This document shows positions 34,150 through 44,542 of a stretch of 64,000 bases of DNA, one piece after another. The stretch lies in assembly GCA_022494885.1 (NCBI GenBank), contig JAGVSM010002848.1, forward strand, positions 149,269-213,268, in the 5' to 3' direction. The notes beneath the pieces were generated by a model, which searched no databases, was not told where the DNA came from, and worked only from the letters and a program-made list of their open reading frames with translations. The position numbers and the translations under genes are program-made. The stretch's first letter is position 1. Every line of letters begins with the position of its first letter. The stretch is from Micrasema longulum (lineage: Eukaryota > Arthropoda > Insecta > Trichoptera > Brachycentridae).

Positions 34150-34480
34150 TTGAAGAGCCGGGCTATTGAGAGGAGAGCGAGTGTTTTCATATCTATGGCT
34201 TAATCTCCTCTAAGCCCAGGTCTTTAAAGTATCGAACTATTAACTAACTAGTAGGGAGCGAGTGCTCTCAAATCCTGTTTTGACTAATGGTTCCCCGAAG
34301 ATGCGGCTTCTTATGTAATATAAAGCATCACGTTCACATAAAATGTGTCTACGTGTTTCATCATCTGCACTACAGAACCTACATCTGAAAGTTTCAAAAA
34401 GGTTAATAAGTGTTAATTCTGCAGTGCCCTGGGCGGGCTCTAGTGATAATCCTCACTCGAATTCGGCTTAGTTTCATTAG
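34150..34480 (-). pseudogene. Non-LTR element C-terminal relic with Cys/His motif
   Basis: The minus strand at 34310-34390 reads CRFCSADDETRRHILCERD, a C-x2-C...H...C motif found near the C-terminus of many non-LTR retrotransposons, followed by IRSRIFGEP. The surrounding sequence is degraded. Confidence 0.5.
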
Positions 34481-35245
34481 GTTAAAAGTAAACCTCACCT
34501 CAACAAATTTAGACAAATTCTTATTCCAAATTTAATTTCTGGCTGCTTTATACTGCAAAAACTCATAATTTGTTTCAAACACGAGAAAGACATATTTATG
34601 TATGGATAATCTGGAACATAAAACGAAAACACACAAATAGATGAAAAAACTGCATAAGAGAAATAAAAGATAAAAATATGTTTCCACATTTTTAATAATC
34701 AAATTTACAAGACGTGGTCAATTAATTCATAGTATTATAAATAAATATGTAAATGCAGTAATAGGGTCTTTTCACGCTTTTTTATTATTTTTATTTAAAA
34801 ATAAGCAAAAAATTACTATTTTTTTTTTTTTGTGCGATGTCGGATAAATTTTCTACAGAGGTTTAAAATATGCATATTTTGAATTACCCGAAAACGAGAC
34901 ATTTCACGCCCTGTTGGACAAACGGCACACATGAAGTTTTGGCGCCAAACTTGCACACAATAATTATTAGATGCGCATTTTAAAAACTGAAAATTATGAA
35001 TGAGAACTTGCCTTGAATACATTGATATTTCCATTATTAGAATCGTAAAAATCCGCTCTAAATACATATCATATTTATAACGTTATTTCTGACTTGTGAA
35101 AATACCCTATTTAAGTGACTATTTTACAAGTTATTTGACATTTTAAGTTTCACAGAATGGGTTATAGTAACACGAGTATGATATGATTTTAATAACACAT
35201 TTACAGGGTTTACCGAACTAAAATATGAATAAACTAATATGTAGG

Positions 35246-35500
35246 TACAGTAAAACCTTGTTTTTACATTTCTCAATTTTACATTTTTCCACTTTTTACA
35301 CTGAAACCTTCAGGTCTCATTGTTTTCCATACATTTTCATAAAAATATTCCCCCCAATTAAAATTTTCATAACCCCGGGGTTTTATTTATTTATTTTAAT
35401 GCCCCATTTACTCAAAATGGAGAGTAAAAGAAAGGGGTAAATTATTGCCTCGAAACTAAATTTGACAATCTCAAATTCGAACATGTTTTATCATCATATT
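35246..35500. repeat. pogo/Tigger-like MITE fragment
   Basis: TACAGTAAAACCTTGTTTTT, then CAATTTTACATTTTTCC and CATAACCCCGGGGTTTTA. It matches 41728-41990 by eye. The CAGTAAAACCTCG start after TA resembles pogo/Tigger ends. Confidence 0.5.
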
Positions 35501-35567
35501 GACTCGGAGATAAAATAATAAAAAATGCAAAATGAAGCAAAAATACATATATATATATATATATAAC

Positions 35568-35640
35568 TATGTAAAGCGCCCTTGAGGTATTATATTACAA
35601 AAATGGCACTATATAAGTTATCTGTAATAATAATATATGT
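35568..35640 (+). repeat. LINE 3' terminal fragment with TAA repeats
   Basis: ATGTAAAGCGCCCTTGAGGT, AAAATGGCACTATATAAG and an AATAATAAT end. A second copy is at 57243-57312. The AAAGCGC...ATATAA style is that of L2/CR1-type 3' ends. Confidence 0.55.
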
Positions 35641-36974
35641 GGAAAAACATAATGAGAACTCCACCAATAGATGGAGCTGGCATATGGATTGAAAAAATCT
35701 TCCTAACTCCAATTCCGCAAATCGGCGGAGTTAGCAACGAACCTGTTAAATGAAGACATGTCCAGAAAAAAGCAGACAAAATAACTTTGTATTTATTTAA
35801 TATATTAATTACATTATTTCATTGCTAAATAAAATTTAACAGAAACTTACTGATGAGATTCAATTACGTCATATATTTCGTAATTCCAAATACATTTGAT
35901 AGAGATAACTCTAGCAAATTAAAATTCAAAAGGTTAACTTTTATTTTTTCTATTGAAACATGATCCGATAATTAATAAGAAAAATGAGTATTTAAAAACA
36001 AATTTCAGTATTTTTCCTTAAATCAAAATTAAATTGCCCGGTTATCTTTTCAATAAAAATAAATATTTGTATTATTATGAATTACCAAATATATTGGATA
36101 TTGGAGACATTCTCAGTTACTCATTATTAAGAAGAGCGAGGTTCAGGCCTCTAATCCGGAGTCAGAAAAACTACCACAACTTTTATTTATGCACTGACAT
36201 TTTATTTTCTTATACATACATAATGGGTATGTTCATGTAAATACATAATGTACATTATAAAAAATCTAAAAATTGTATGATTTTTTGTCTCAGTAAAACT
36301 GCAATCATAATAGCAAAGCTTGGTTACCTTTAAACTGAGTTTAACCGTAACTAAAATAAATAGGCGACGCATTATCCATTGGGGATGCTCCAGCATCACT
36401 CGGAAATACGTCTCCCGTTCGAGATGTTTCCGAACCACTCGAGCACTTGTTATTAATTAGCACTGTTCAATTTCATAACACCACAACATTGCCCATTAAA
36501 CATTCTCATTTTCATTGTAGTATCTTCGCTATGCCATAAATGTCTTATAAAATAATGAAATTTTTTCCGGTTATTACTATTGGATGCATAATGCGTTGGG
36601 TACTTCCATACGACACGTCTGCTATATACAAAGTCACTTCGAGTGGATTCGGAAGCACCCCGAACGAACAACGCCTCGGATATTTACGAATGAATATGAA
36701 ACCCGGGGGTGATTACGAACGGAAGTCATATCTTGTATGACGATATAGTTGAAGATAAATGATTCTCCCGAGCGATTACGAAGGTACAGCATCGACCTGT
36801 ATCTTCGAGTTTTGAGGTATAGAAAACGTGTGTCAGATCATTTGACGTTTGAGGTGACATAATGCCCATGCGCCATAATGTGTAATGACGACACTTCGGA
36901 AAGATGTTGTCAGTACAAAGAATAAATATTACCATTATTTTTCATCGATAATCATATCTCTCGTCAGTACAGCC

Positions 36975-37474
36975 AGCTTAAAAATACCTTGTTAGATAGA
37001 GAATCAAATAATATAGACCTAAAACTAAGAATACTCCTAATCAAGACCTGTGTATGGAGTATCTTGATGTATGGCTGCGAGACATGGTGCCTATCCGAAA
37101 GAGATAAACGAAGACTAGAGGCTTTTGAGATGTGGTTCTATAGAAGACTACTAGGAATTTCCTGGAGAGACCACATTACAAATGAGGAGGTTCTCCAAAG
37201 AATCGAAGGTGGAAGGCACCTGCTCAGGACCTTGTACGAAAGGCGAGCGAGATGGATCGGCCATGTAATACATCAAGAAGGCCTCCTGCATGTCATAATG
37301 GAGGGGATGACCGAGGGGACAAATTCTAGGAGACGCCCACGCCGAGAGTACCTGGAGGACCTATCAGAGGACGTGCGCTGCTTATCATATGTTGACTTTA
37401 AAAGAGCCGCACAAGAGAGGGAGGAATGGAGGAGAAGAATGAATGTAATTGCTGCCAGCCGATCCCAGGATTGA
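36975..37474 (+). mobile_element. LINE reverse transcriptase C-terminus (unbroken frame)
   Basis: An open frame (36989-37474) reads VWSILMYGCETWCLSERDKR, LEAFEMWFYRRLLGISWRD, NEEVLQRI, RARWIGHVIHQEGLLHVI, then RRRPRREYLEDLSEDV. This is the C-terminal region of an RTE-like non-LTR reverse transcriptase. The catalytic domain is absent, so the copy is 5'-truncated, but about 160 codons remain open. Confidence 0.75.
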
Positions 37475-37843
37475 GACCAGAGAAGAAGAAGATAGAGATA
37501 GAAAAGTTAAGTATACCATCTTGATATGTACCAATAAAAACAGTGTGTGTCCTCATGGGGATGCATATTTTAAATAATCAATAATCATAAGTAAATATTT
37601 CCAAGGAATCCTAGAAAACTCTAATGGTCATTCGAGAGGTAACAATGTAAGGCATACATTAAACATTTACATACACTGTGAGTTTTTTTAAGGAATTAAA
37701 AATCATTAAAAAAATACATTATTGTCCCCACAAAATTACTTTTAAGGTTATTAGGTAACAATATATTTATACCAACAATATATATATTAATATATTTTGT
37801 TTAAATTTAAAAAATAATAATAATATTTGTCAACAATATTTTG

Positions 37844-38558
37844 AGTTTGTCCAAATTTTTGTAGACTAGGACTGGATTCAACTCCCTGGGGAGCTGTTTG
37901 TATTAACATATTACAACAGAGATGAAGAACATTTAAGAAAAGGTAATATAGAAGTCTAGGCATCTACAGGGCTTATGACCTGTCAATGGCTGGTTTAAGT
38001 GGCCACTTTACACACTGTGTAACATTCACCATTCTGCCTACATTTGAACATCTATATTCCTTCAATACTTTCACCTGTTGATGTTTGTGAAGTTAAAGAG
38101 CTGAAACCTTTATTTATGCGGGTGAGATTCATCTAATTGAATTATTTCACCTACATACTAGGCAACGCCTGAAAATGTTATTTTTCAATTTCTATACTTC
38201 TTCTTCAACGAGTTTGTCCAAATTTTTGTAGACCTGGATTCAACTCCCTGGGGAGCTGTTTAATTTATTACAACAGAGATGATTTTAATATAGAAGTCTT
38301 CTACAGGGCTCCTGTCAATGGCTGGTTTAAGTGGCCACTTTACACACTGTGTAACATTCACCATTCTGCCTGAACATTATTCCTTGTTGATGTTTGTGAA
38401 GTTAAAGAGCTGAAACCTTTATTTATGCGGGTGAGATTCATCTAATTGAATTATTTCACCTACATACTAGGCAATGCCTGAAAATGTTATTTTTTCAATT
38501 TCTATACTTCTTCATGGACCAGGTAATTTATCAACAATATTTTGAGTTTGTCCAAATT
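37844..38558. repeat. Tandem pair of foldback-family units
   Basis: Unit A (37844-38208) and unit B (38209-38517) both start GAGTTTGTCCAAATTTTTGT and share AACTCCCTGGGGAGCTGTTT, CACACTGTGTAACATTCACC and CTAGGCAA(C/T)GCCTGAAAAT. Unit B lacks many short blocks present in A. TCAACAATATTTTGAGTTTG occurs before A and again after B. Confidence 0.8.
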
Positions 38559-38565
38559 AATAATA

Positions 38566-38655
38566 TTTGTGTTCTTGTGATTTACCCGAATATTTCAATT
38601 TTCGGGGTCATTTTCAATGAGTTGTACGACTCACTATTAGAAAAAGGGAATTAAT
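38566..38655 (-). mobile_element. SINE (family S1) 3' fragment
   Basis: Inverted match to the 3' part of the S1 SINE (GTGATTTACCCGAATATTTC, TGACTCACTATTAG-like end). The tRNA-like head is absent. Confidence 0.6.
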
Positions 38656-39127
38656 CTGTGTCTAAATCATTGTGGACAAATTCTGTATTTTTCCCCGGCG
38701 GGATTGATAACACCCACAGAAAAAATTAACAAAAATGTCTACAATATTTTTTTTAAAACTCCTCTCTTGTACAGACAAAAACGAGCTAGTCACAGCAATT
38801 CTAGCATTTCAGCTGTCTTTTTGCAAGCCGTGACCCCGTATTTATTTCCTACAATGCGGGAGCCCCATTTTGTTAGTTTTGAATACTCCATTCTATTGAA
38901 CTCATACGGGAGGAAAAAATGGCATTAATATCTCGAAAATCAAAACAACGAAATAAGCCCGTTTTAGCAGTGTACCCTTTACGTATATTATGATATCTCC
39001 GTGTGATTCCTAAAAATCTGTAGGACACCATGAAAACAAACTACTTTCTTGACCGAAACTCCCCTTTTTCCTCTAGGAACCTAACTGTACATATTATCTA
39101 TTTCCAATACCAGTTTAGTGTCTCTGC

Positions 39128-39277
39128 CTATACAAAGTAGGCGGCGAGCTGTGCCATTTTGTCTTTGGGAGGTTTCGGTTTGTGTTTATGCTTGGGTCGA
39201 CCCCTCGCCCCTCCCCTCCCCCTGCCGGCCCCTACTGCTCCGCCGATACGAGCGCCTACCGCTCTCTGCATTTCCAC
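39128..39277 (-). CDS. TOP3B: DNA/RNA topoisomerase 3-beta, terminal exon
   Basis: Last coding exon of topoisomerase 3-beta, a type IA topoisomerase that relaxes DNA and can pass RNA strands, working with TDRD3. The acceptor on the minus strand is TTCAATTCAG before 39277, giving VEMQRAVGARIGG in phase 0. This continues ...FAPL from the previous exon and matches the ELVELKHA-type segment of animal TOP3B. An RG-rich stretch follows (GAGRGRGGARGR, then KHKHKPKP), the RNA-binding tail. The end KDKMAQLAAYFV and the stop at 39130-39128 are the family C-terminus. A minus-strand AATAAA (TTTATT at 38841-38846) about 280 bp downstream is a candidate polyadenylation signal. This makes the gene convergent with TRMT9B. 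Confidence 0.95.
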   Translation of the reverse strand: MEMQRAVGARIGGAVGAGRGRGGARGRPKHKHKPKPPKDKMAQLAAYFV

Positions 39278-39560
39278 CTGAATTGAAAAAATAAACAAAT
39301 GCATTTTTAGACACAAACATAATAAAATTTAAGCCAATCTTTTTAACACATTCACCACGGCGCTCACATATATCTGTGAGCACCTATGACAGCCCTACTA
39401 CGATGTGCTTACAGCATATGTGAGTAATTTATTATCAAAAAGGTTTGTAGCTTAAGTAATCATCAAGTGTAGAATCTATATATTTATAGTCACTAAAAAA
39501 ATTAATGTTTAAACTAATAAATAAATATGTTTTAACCTTCGAATTAATAATTCACTAGAG

Positions 39561-39637
39561 AAGCCCTTTAGCACCAAAATCACTCGCAAACGAGTGGAGG
39601 CGTATAAAAAAAAAAAAAAAAAAAAAAGCCCTTTAGC
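39561..39637 (+). mobile_element. Minimal retroposed insert with poly(A) and target duplication
   Basis: A 33-bp unique sequence (39573-39605) containing a CACTCG-CAAA-CGAGTG hairpin is followed by about 20 A residues and flanked on both sides by the 12-bp repeat AAGCCCTTTAGC (39561-39572 and 39626-39637). This is the signature of target-primed reverse transcription of a very short 3' RNA end. The source RNA was not identified. Confidence 0.75.
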
Positions 39638-39739
39638 TCTATTGCATAGAACAGAAGCGTTTAAAATTTATGGTTTGGTTTTTAGTTTAACAAACTCGAA
39701 ATTCTCATCTATCTGGATCTAACGGCCCGTTGTATTGCT

Positions 39740-39850
39740 GTAATCTGTAGCTAACTGGAAAATAAAAAAACTGGAGACTCTCGGTCTCACAACGCTGCAA
39801 GAACGGCGAGAAAGGGGTGACCTGATAGAAACATACAAGATACTCAGTTG
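39740..39850 (+). pseudogene. Short CR1-like reverse transcriptase scrap
   Basis: It reads ETLGLTTLQERRERGDLIET then YKIL, the conserved block before the C-terminus of CR1-type reverse transcriptases. Nothing else of the element is preserved. Confidence 0.5.
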
Positions 39851-39859
39851 TCACAATAG

Positions 39860-40610
39860 CTGCCAGTGACGAATGATGATTTTATTTACAGGTAAGCTAT
39901 AAAAAAATATCATATATTTGTACCTACATAGGAGGTGCATAATATAATGTAAGTAACACATACTATAAATTGATATTTTTCTGTGGTTCTGTGTGATACA
40001 ACAACTCTCATCCATAAAATCAACTCAAACTATGTAACTTCGTGATATATTTTATTATATATATATTATCCATTACTTTAATAAATAATTCATTAAAAAT
40101 AAATTTTAAAAATAGCACTAACAGTCGATATTAGGTATTCAATTGAAATGTCAACTGGCCGCATTGTTCTAGTAATTAATAGTGCTAAAAACGGCCGCGT
40201 GGAGCGCTATATGTCCTGCAATATGACGTATGAAAGTAATTATGGTCTTATGTCAAAAGTACCATCTCAAAGAAAAATAGTCCTTAAGAAACAATGTTTG
40301 AAATACAGTTTTCCAAATCAAGAATCTTAAAATAATTTGTGTAATCTGAAAGTTTAATATAGGAGAAAAAACCCACACTGGGGTTAAGACATTCAAAATA
40401 TAGTATACTTATATGTATGAAAAAATAAGCTGGAATAATCAGCTAGTTTCTTGGCTCACCGCAGTCGCTGGGCGCGCTTTATTAAAATTTATATTTATAT
40501 TAGGTTAAAAATACAAATGGTGGAAATGATTTAAAATAAATGTTATTTATTTGTTTTTCTGTAAATAAAGTTACAATAAAACATTATTATGGTTAGTCAA
40601 ATGGTGTTAC
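39860..40610 (-). other. TOP3B intron between its last two coding exons
   Basis: AT-rich, with no repeat recognised. The 60-codon frame at 40148-40330 on + matches nothing I know. 40793-41515 and 41991-42370 are also plain intron; 41040-41215 has a slightly GC-rich segment of unknown nature. Confidence 0.45.
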
Positions 40611-40614
40611 TGAC

Positions 40615-40792
40615 CAGGGGGGCGAAGGCGGGTTCGCAGAACACGCAGCCCGTCATCTCGGCTAGCCCGCGGGGCAGTTTTGTGCGGTCCTGGCGGTACT
40701 CCACGGCCAGCAGCTGCGCTCCGCATTCGCAAGCAGCTTCCTCCACCACCACCTTGGTGGCGTCCTCAAAAAGCTGGATTATCACGTCACAT
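40615..40792 (-). CDS. TOP3B: TOP3B exon, last zinc-finger segment
   Basis: The acceptor is TTTCCCTCAG before 40792; the first base completes the Arg codon started in the previous exon. It reads CDVIIQLFEDATKVVVEE, then ACECGAQLL and TGCVFCEPAF, the last cysteine-rich segment of the TOP3B C-terminal domain. The donor is CTG|GTCAGT, which is not an ideal site. It is preferred over the nearby GTAACA because only it joins the next exon in the right frame. One cysteine pair here is spaced C-x-C rather than the C-x2-C expected in vertebrate homologues as I remember them; that comparison is from memory. Confidence 0.92.
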
Positions 40793-41515
40793 CTGAGGGA
40801 AAAATAATATGGATGTTTTAAAACTACTATTAATTTAAGTCGAATCGAATTATTGTGATAAAAATAAACCAAAATATTTACATAATGAGGAAGTTACCAC
40901 CAACCACCAGTGTTCAGCTCCAGATTGAGGGCCTGTCCTAGTGTTGGTGCCGCTCGAAATTGACCAGTCGGACCACCGCAATTCCATCACAAATGAAATT
41001 AGCACAAACCAGGTTAGTGGCATCCATTCCCAATCCATCTCATTCATTGGGGTTGAGACCGATTGACACTGCATACCGCATATTGAGGATATTAACTTAT
41101 TTCATTAAAATTAAAATACAGTCCACTCCGCTAAATAATATCGTAGAAGCCCTAGGGCTTCGCCCCCCGCAATTTCGCACTCCGCATCCACGTGGGAATT
41201 CGTTTTCCCACCATTAATGGTTTTTTTTAAATAGTTTTATTTGTTAAAAGACTCGAGCCAAATTTTTTTTATGTAACATTTTTGATGACATTTTGTCAAA
41301 TACAGATTTGGAATCACAAAGAAAAGATCTTTATGTCTTACTCACGTTTGAATATTCCTTCCGGAACTATGAAATCCAGGAAGCCAAACTGCAGTGACTA
41401 GATTCTCAGTTTATAATTATCTTTAATTTAGTTTTATTTAAGTTTATTTCATTATTATTATTTAATATGTGAACTTAGGGGCACTAGAGAATAAGTGTAA
41501 GTGAATGGGACTCAC

Positions 41516-41671
41516 CTATTACAACCCAATTTCCACTTTGGTGCTGCACTTGGATCCAGAGCCAGAACTCCGGTCTCACACTTGACACAGGAAGACACTC
41601 CCAGAGAGTTGACACTGTGGACACACGTCGGGTGAGTGCACGAGTTGCAGCCGAAACCTTTCTTCATATCT
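41516..41671 (-). CDS. TOP3B: TOP3B exon, zinc-finger segment
   Basis: 52-codon exon. The acceptor CTTTTACAG precedes 41671 and the donor AATAG|GTGAGT follows 41516. It encodes DMKKGFGCNSCTHPTCVHS, then SCVKCETGVLALDPS and PKWKLGCNR, with the closely spaced cysteine pairs of the TOP3B C-terminal zinc fingers. The first base completes the Arg codon of NHPPFR from the preceding exon. Confidence 0.94.
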
Positions 41672-41727
41672 CTGTAAAAGAAAACAATTATTTTCATATA
41701 AAAAAAATTACAAATTTTTACATTCCG

Positions 41728-41990
41728 ATTACAGTAAAACCTCGTTTTTACATTCTTCAATTTTACGTTTTCCCGTTTTTTACGCCGAAACGTTTAGGTC
41801 CCATTTTTTTTCATACATTCTCATTCAAATATTTCCCCTATTACGTTTTTCATAACCCCGGGTTTTACATTAAAAAATATTCGAAACTCATTCGATCTGT
41901 CAAAAGACGCCGAGCCGCATAAATCAAGATAAATAAAAAAATGTGTAAATTGTTGTCTCCAACTAAATTCAAAGTAGGTTCAGTGTAATT
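41728..41990. repeat. pogo/Tigger-like MITE fragment
   Basis: TTACAGTAAAACCTCGTTTT, CAATTTTACGTTTTCCCG, CATAACCCCGGGTTTTACAT. Sister of 35246-35500; located in a TOP3B intron. Confidence 0.5.
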
Positions 41991-42374
41991 GAATTGATTT
42001 ATTAAATTTTAAGTGTCTAATTATGACATTTTACTAAATTGTGACATGCGGTTGACGCATGTTTAGGAAAAATAAAGCCTTTACATCAATAAATTACGAT
42101 GCAGAAAGTAAAAAAAGTTGGCAATAGGAAATATTATTTTAAGTTATAAACATAATTTGGAAAGAAGGTTGTTTAAACAGTTATCATAAAAGTGAAACAA
42201 TTTTGCCCCAATGTAAATGACAGTTGAAATTCTGTGGTGCCATACTAAAAAAAGTGATACCATATAAAGAAAATTTCCCAATATTTAGGGAAAAAATCAT
42301 TGTATGCATTTTACGCAAATTCAAAATTTTATTTTTGTGTTTTTAAGGTTAAGTACCTACACAAAATTATTTAA

Positions 42375-42726
42375 CCCTTTATAGGGCAAAGGCCGAAATT
42401 GGTTAATATATTAACCAGTCGCTTAAAGGGTCATATTACTTTAATACGTTGTCTGGAACGGTCGTTGGTTAAATTATTGTTCAAACTGCGTGAAGCTAGC
42501 GCAGTTACAAAAACCTCTTATAAAAATTTGTAAAGAATATCTATAACATGACTCTAAACAATCATAGGTCAATATATTGACCGATGAAAAATTTAGTTTT
42601 TCTGAAAATCTAAAAAATTACTGTTATTTTTTTTTTTGTCGATTTCATTTTATGTGGGAAATAAATATTTTAAAATATAACATTTGAAATTCAAATTCTA
42701 TAATAATTTGTTTACTCTATAAAGGG
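42375..42726. mobile_element. piggyBac-like MITE flanked by TTAA
   Basis: TTAA (42371-42374) then CCCTTTATAGGG at the left; CTCTATAAAGGG then TTAA (42727-42730) at the right. The interior has GGTTAATATATTAACC and GGTCAATATATTGACC palindromes. TTAA duplication with CCCTTTATAG ends fits the piggyBac superfamily. No transposase. Confidence 0.75.
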
Positions 42727-42730
42727 TTAA

Positions 42731-43920
42731 GGCTGTAGTCGGTAAGTTGAATCGTACGGTTTGCCGCCGAATGCATAAAATATACCGCTTCAAGACAAAG
42801 CAATCAAAAAAAATATCCTGTTACATTGTATGTTCGTCAATTTTTACGTACTCTTCATACTTTGTTTGACAAAATGAGAAAGACAGAGATAGATAGAGTT
42901 TTTGCGTGATTATTTAATAGGTAAAATCTATAAATAGCACTCCTGACTAGCGTACTGCAGAGATAATGTAGAATTGTACAACTATCGGATAATCTGTGAC
43001 ATATGTTGATTTCTGGCTTCTGGGTAATTATGGATATTTGTATTTTCGAAGTTGACAGATAACACTGTTATGTTTTAATGAAAATGCACCATGTCACTAA
43101 AGTGAATGCCAAAAAAATAATGCACTTCATAATATTGTTTTCAAGAGAAAAATTATTTGATCTCATCAAATTACGTAAGTAAAACATTTTTTGACAGTAT
43201 GACATTTTATAATATTTTTCCTTTAAACTGATAAGTTTTTTTGAATTTGCACTTGATCATGTATTTCGTAATAAAATTGGAAAAATATGGTAGATAAATT
43301 CTAAAAAATTAACAACATATAATGATAAAAGACTCGCCAAATACCTAAAAATATTTTTATAGGTTAAGAATGTATTGTGTATATTATTTTAATTGATTTT
43401 ATTTTCTTAGTTACTATTTAAGTTCAAAACCATGATAACTATCAATTAAGGTAAGCATTGCATTTAATCTAAGTAAAATTTATAAATACATTTCATTCCA
43501 GGTGCAACAGACAAAAGAATAATGCAAAAGAATAAAGTCAAAAGGGTGCCTACCAACTTTTACACTAAAAACCTATAAAAGCACATTTAATCGCCTATCT
43601 AAGAGTTGTGTATCAAGTTCTATATAGTAAAGCATGTATTCCACTCAGAAAATACTAAAAGGATGTCTACATAATCTTACATGAAAAAAACTAAAACGGT
43701 AATTCAAGCATTTTAAGAGTTTTGTGCATAGAGTGGAAACCTTGTATTGACAAAATACTGTAAGCGATTATTTTAATATGCATTGAGAAAATATAAATAT
43801 GCTAAATTACTTACATAATAGTTTTATTTCTATTTTTACACCTATGTGAGAGTGACGTAAAATATTTTAAAAATATATACAAGTGTTTTAAACCTTTTCA
43901 AAGTAAATAGAATTTTGGAT
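42731..43920 (-). other. TOP3B intron DNA
   Basis: Nothing recognised. The same holds for 44136-44542 and 46626-47200. Confidence 0.45.
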
Positions 43921-43921
43921 A

Positions 43922-44135
43922 GATCATCATCCCTATCACCTATTGGTGCATAAGACATTGCATTTGAAAACAAAATACAGCGTATTTAATAATATATAAC
44001 ATGAAGGTAAGATGATCAATCCTGCAGTCCCGTGCCAGTCCAAGGAGAATTAAATATTGCAACGTAAAAACACATAAAAAAAATATTTCACTTAACCCTG
44101 CCAGAAATTGATCGTGGGACCGCTTGTAAGTAAAA
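43922..44135 (-). mobile_element. SINE (family S3), degraded
   Basis: CATGAAGGTAAGATGATCAA, TCCTGCAGTCC and a decayed tRNA-like head to the right (CCCTGCCAGAAATTGATCG). Confidence 0.5.
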
Positions 44136-44542
44136 TAAACAAATTGTGGAGGAAAATTTCATTTTTATTGAAAAAATACTAAGGTGCAAATGGTTCAAAA
44201 ATATATATTATTGGGAAGAACCAGTAAAGAATCCCAATATTTTTGATAACAATAGATCGCTAGTTATTTTATGAAAAATACATTGTGAAAAAGAACTAAG
44301 AATATACTTCATGTTACAATGGTCTTGATTTAGGGGAGACAGGTTCAATCAAAGTTGTGTATCTGGAAACAGAAATTTAAAAAATAATAAAAGCAACATC
44401 TACATAAATTTTTAAAAAAAAAACCATTATAGTTGAAAGAGGGCGGAATTTCTAAGCTGATTTAGGTAAATATTTTTCTGAAACTGGTGAGTATAATTTA
44501 ACTTTTACTGGTTGATGGGATGTTTTCGTTAAACAGCTTTTT

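Larger units (their letters stand above)
34490..36970. other. Intergenic DNA, few recognisable features
   Basis: It contains the MITE at 35246, the LINE end at 35568 and an (AT)n run at 35547-35567. 36360-36960 is less AT-rich than its surroundings, but its small frames on both strands match nothing I know. Confidence 0.4.

Noticed and set aside
36989..37474. 161-codon frame as a host gene
   Set aside because: YGCETW / EAFEMW / ISW signatures show it is a LINE reverse transcriptase C-terminus.
37811..38558. CRISPR-like array from the repeated GAGTTTGTCCAAATT phrase
   Set aside because: Only three occurrences with irregular, homologous spacing; a eukaryotic MITE tandem, not an array.
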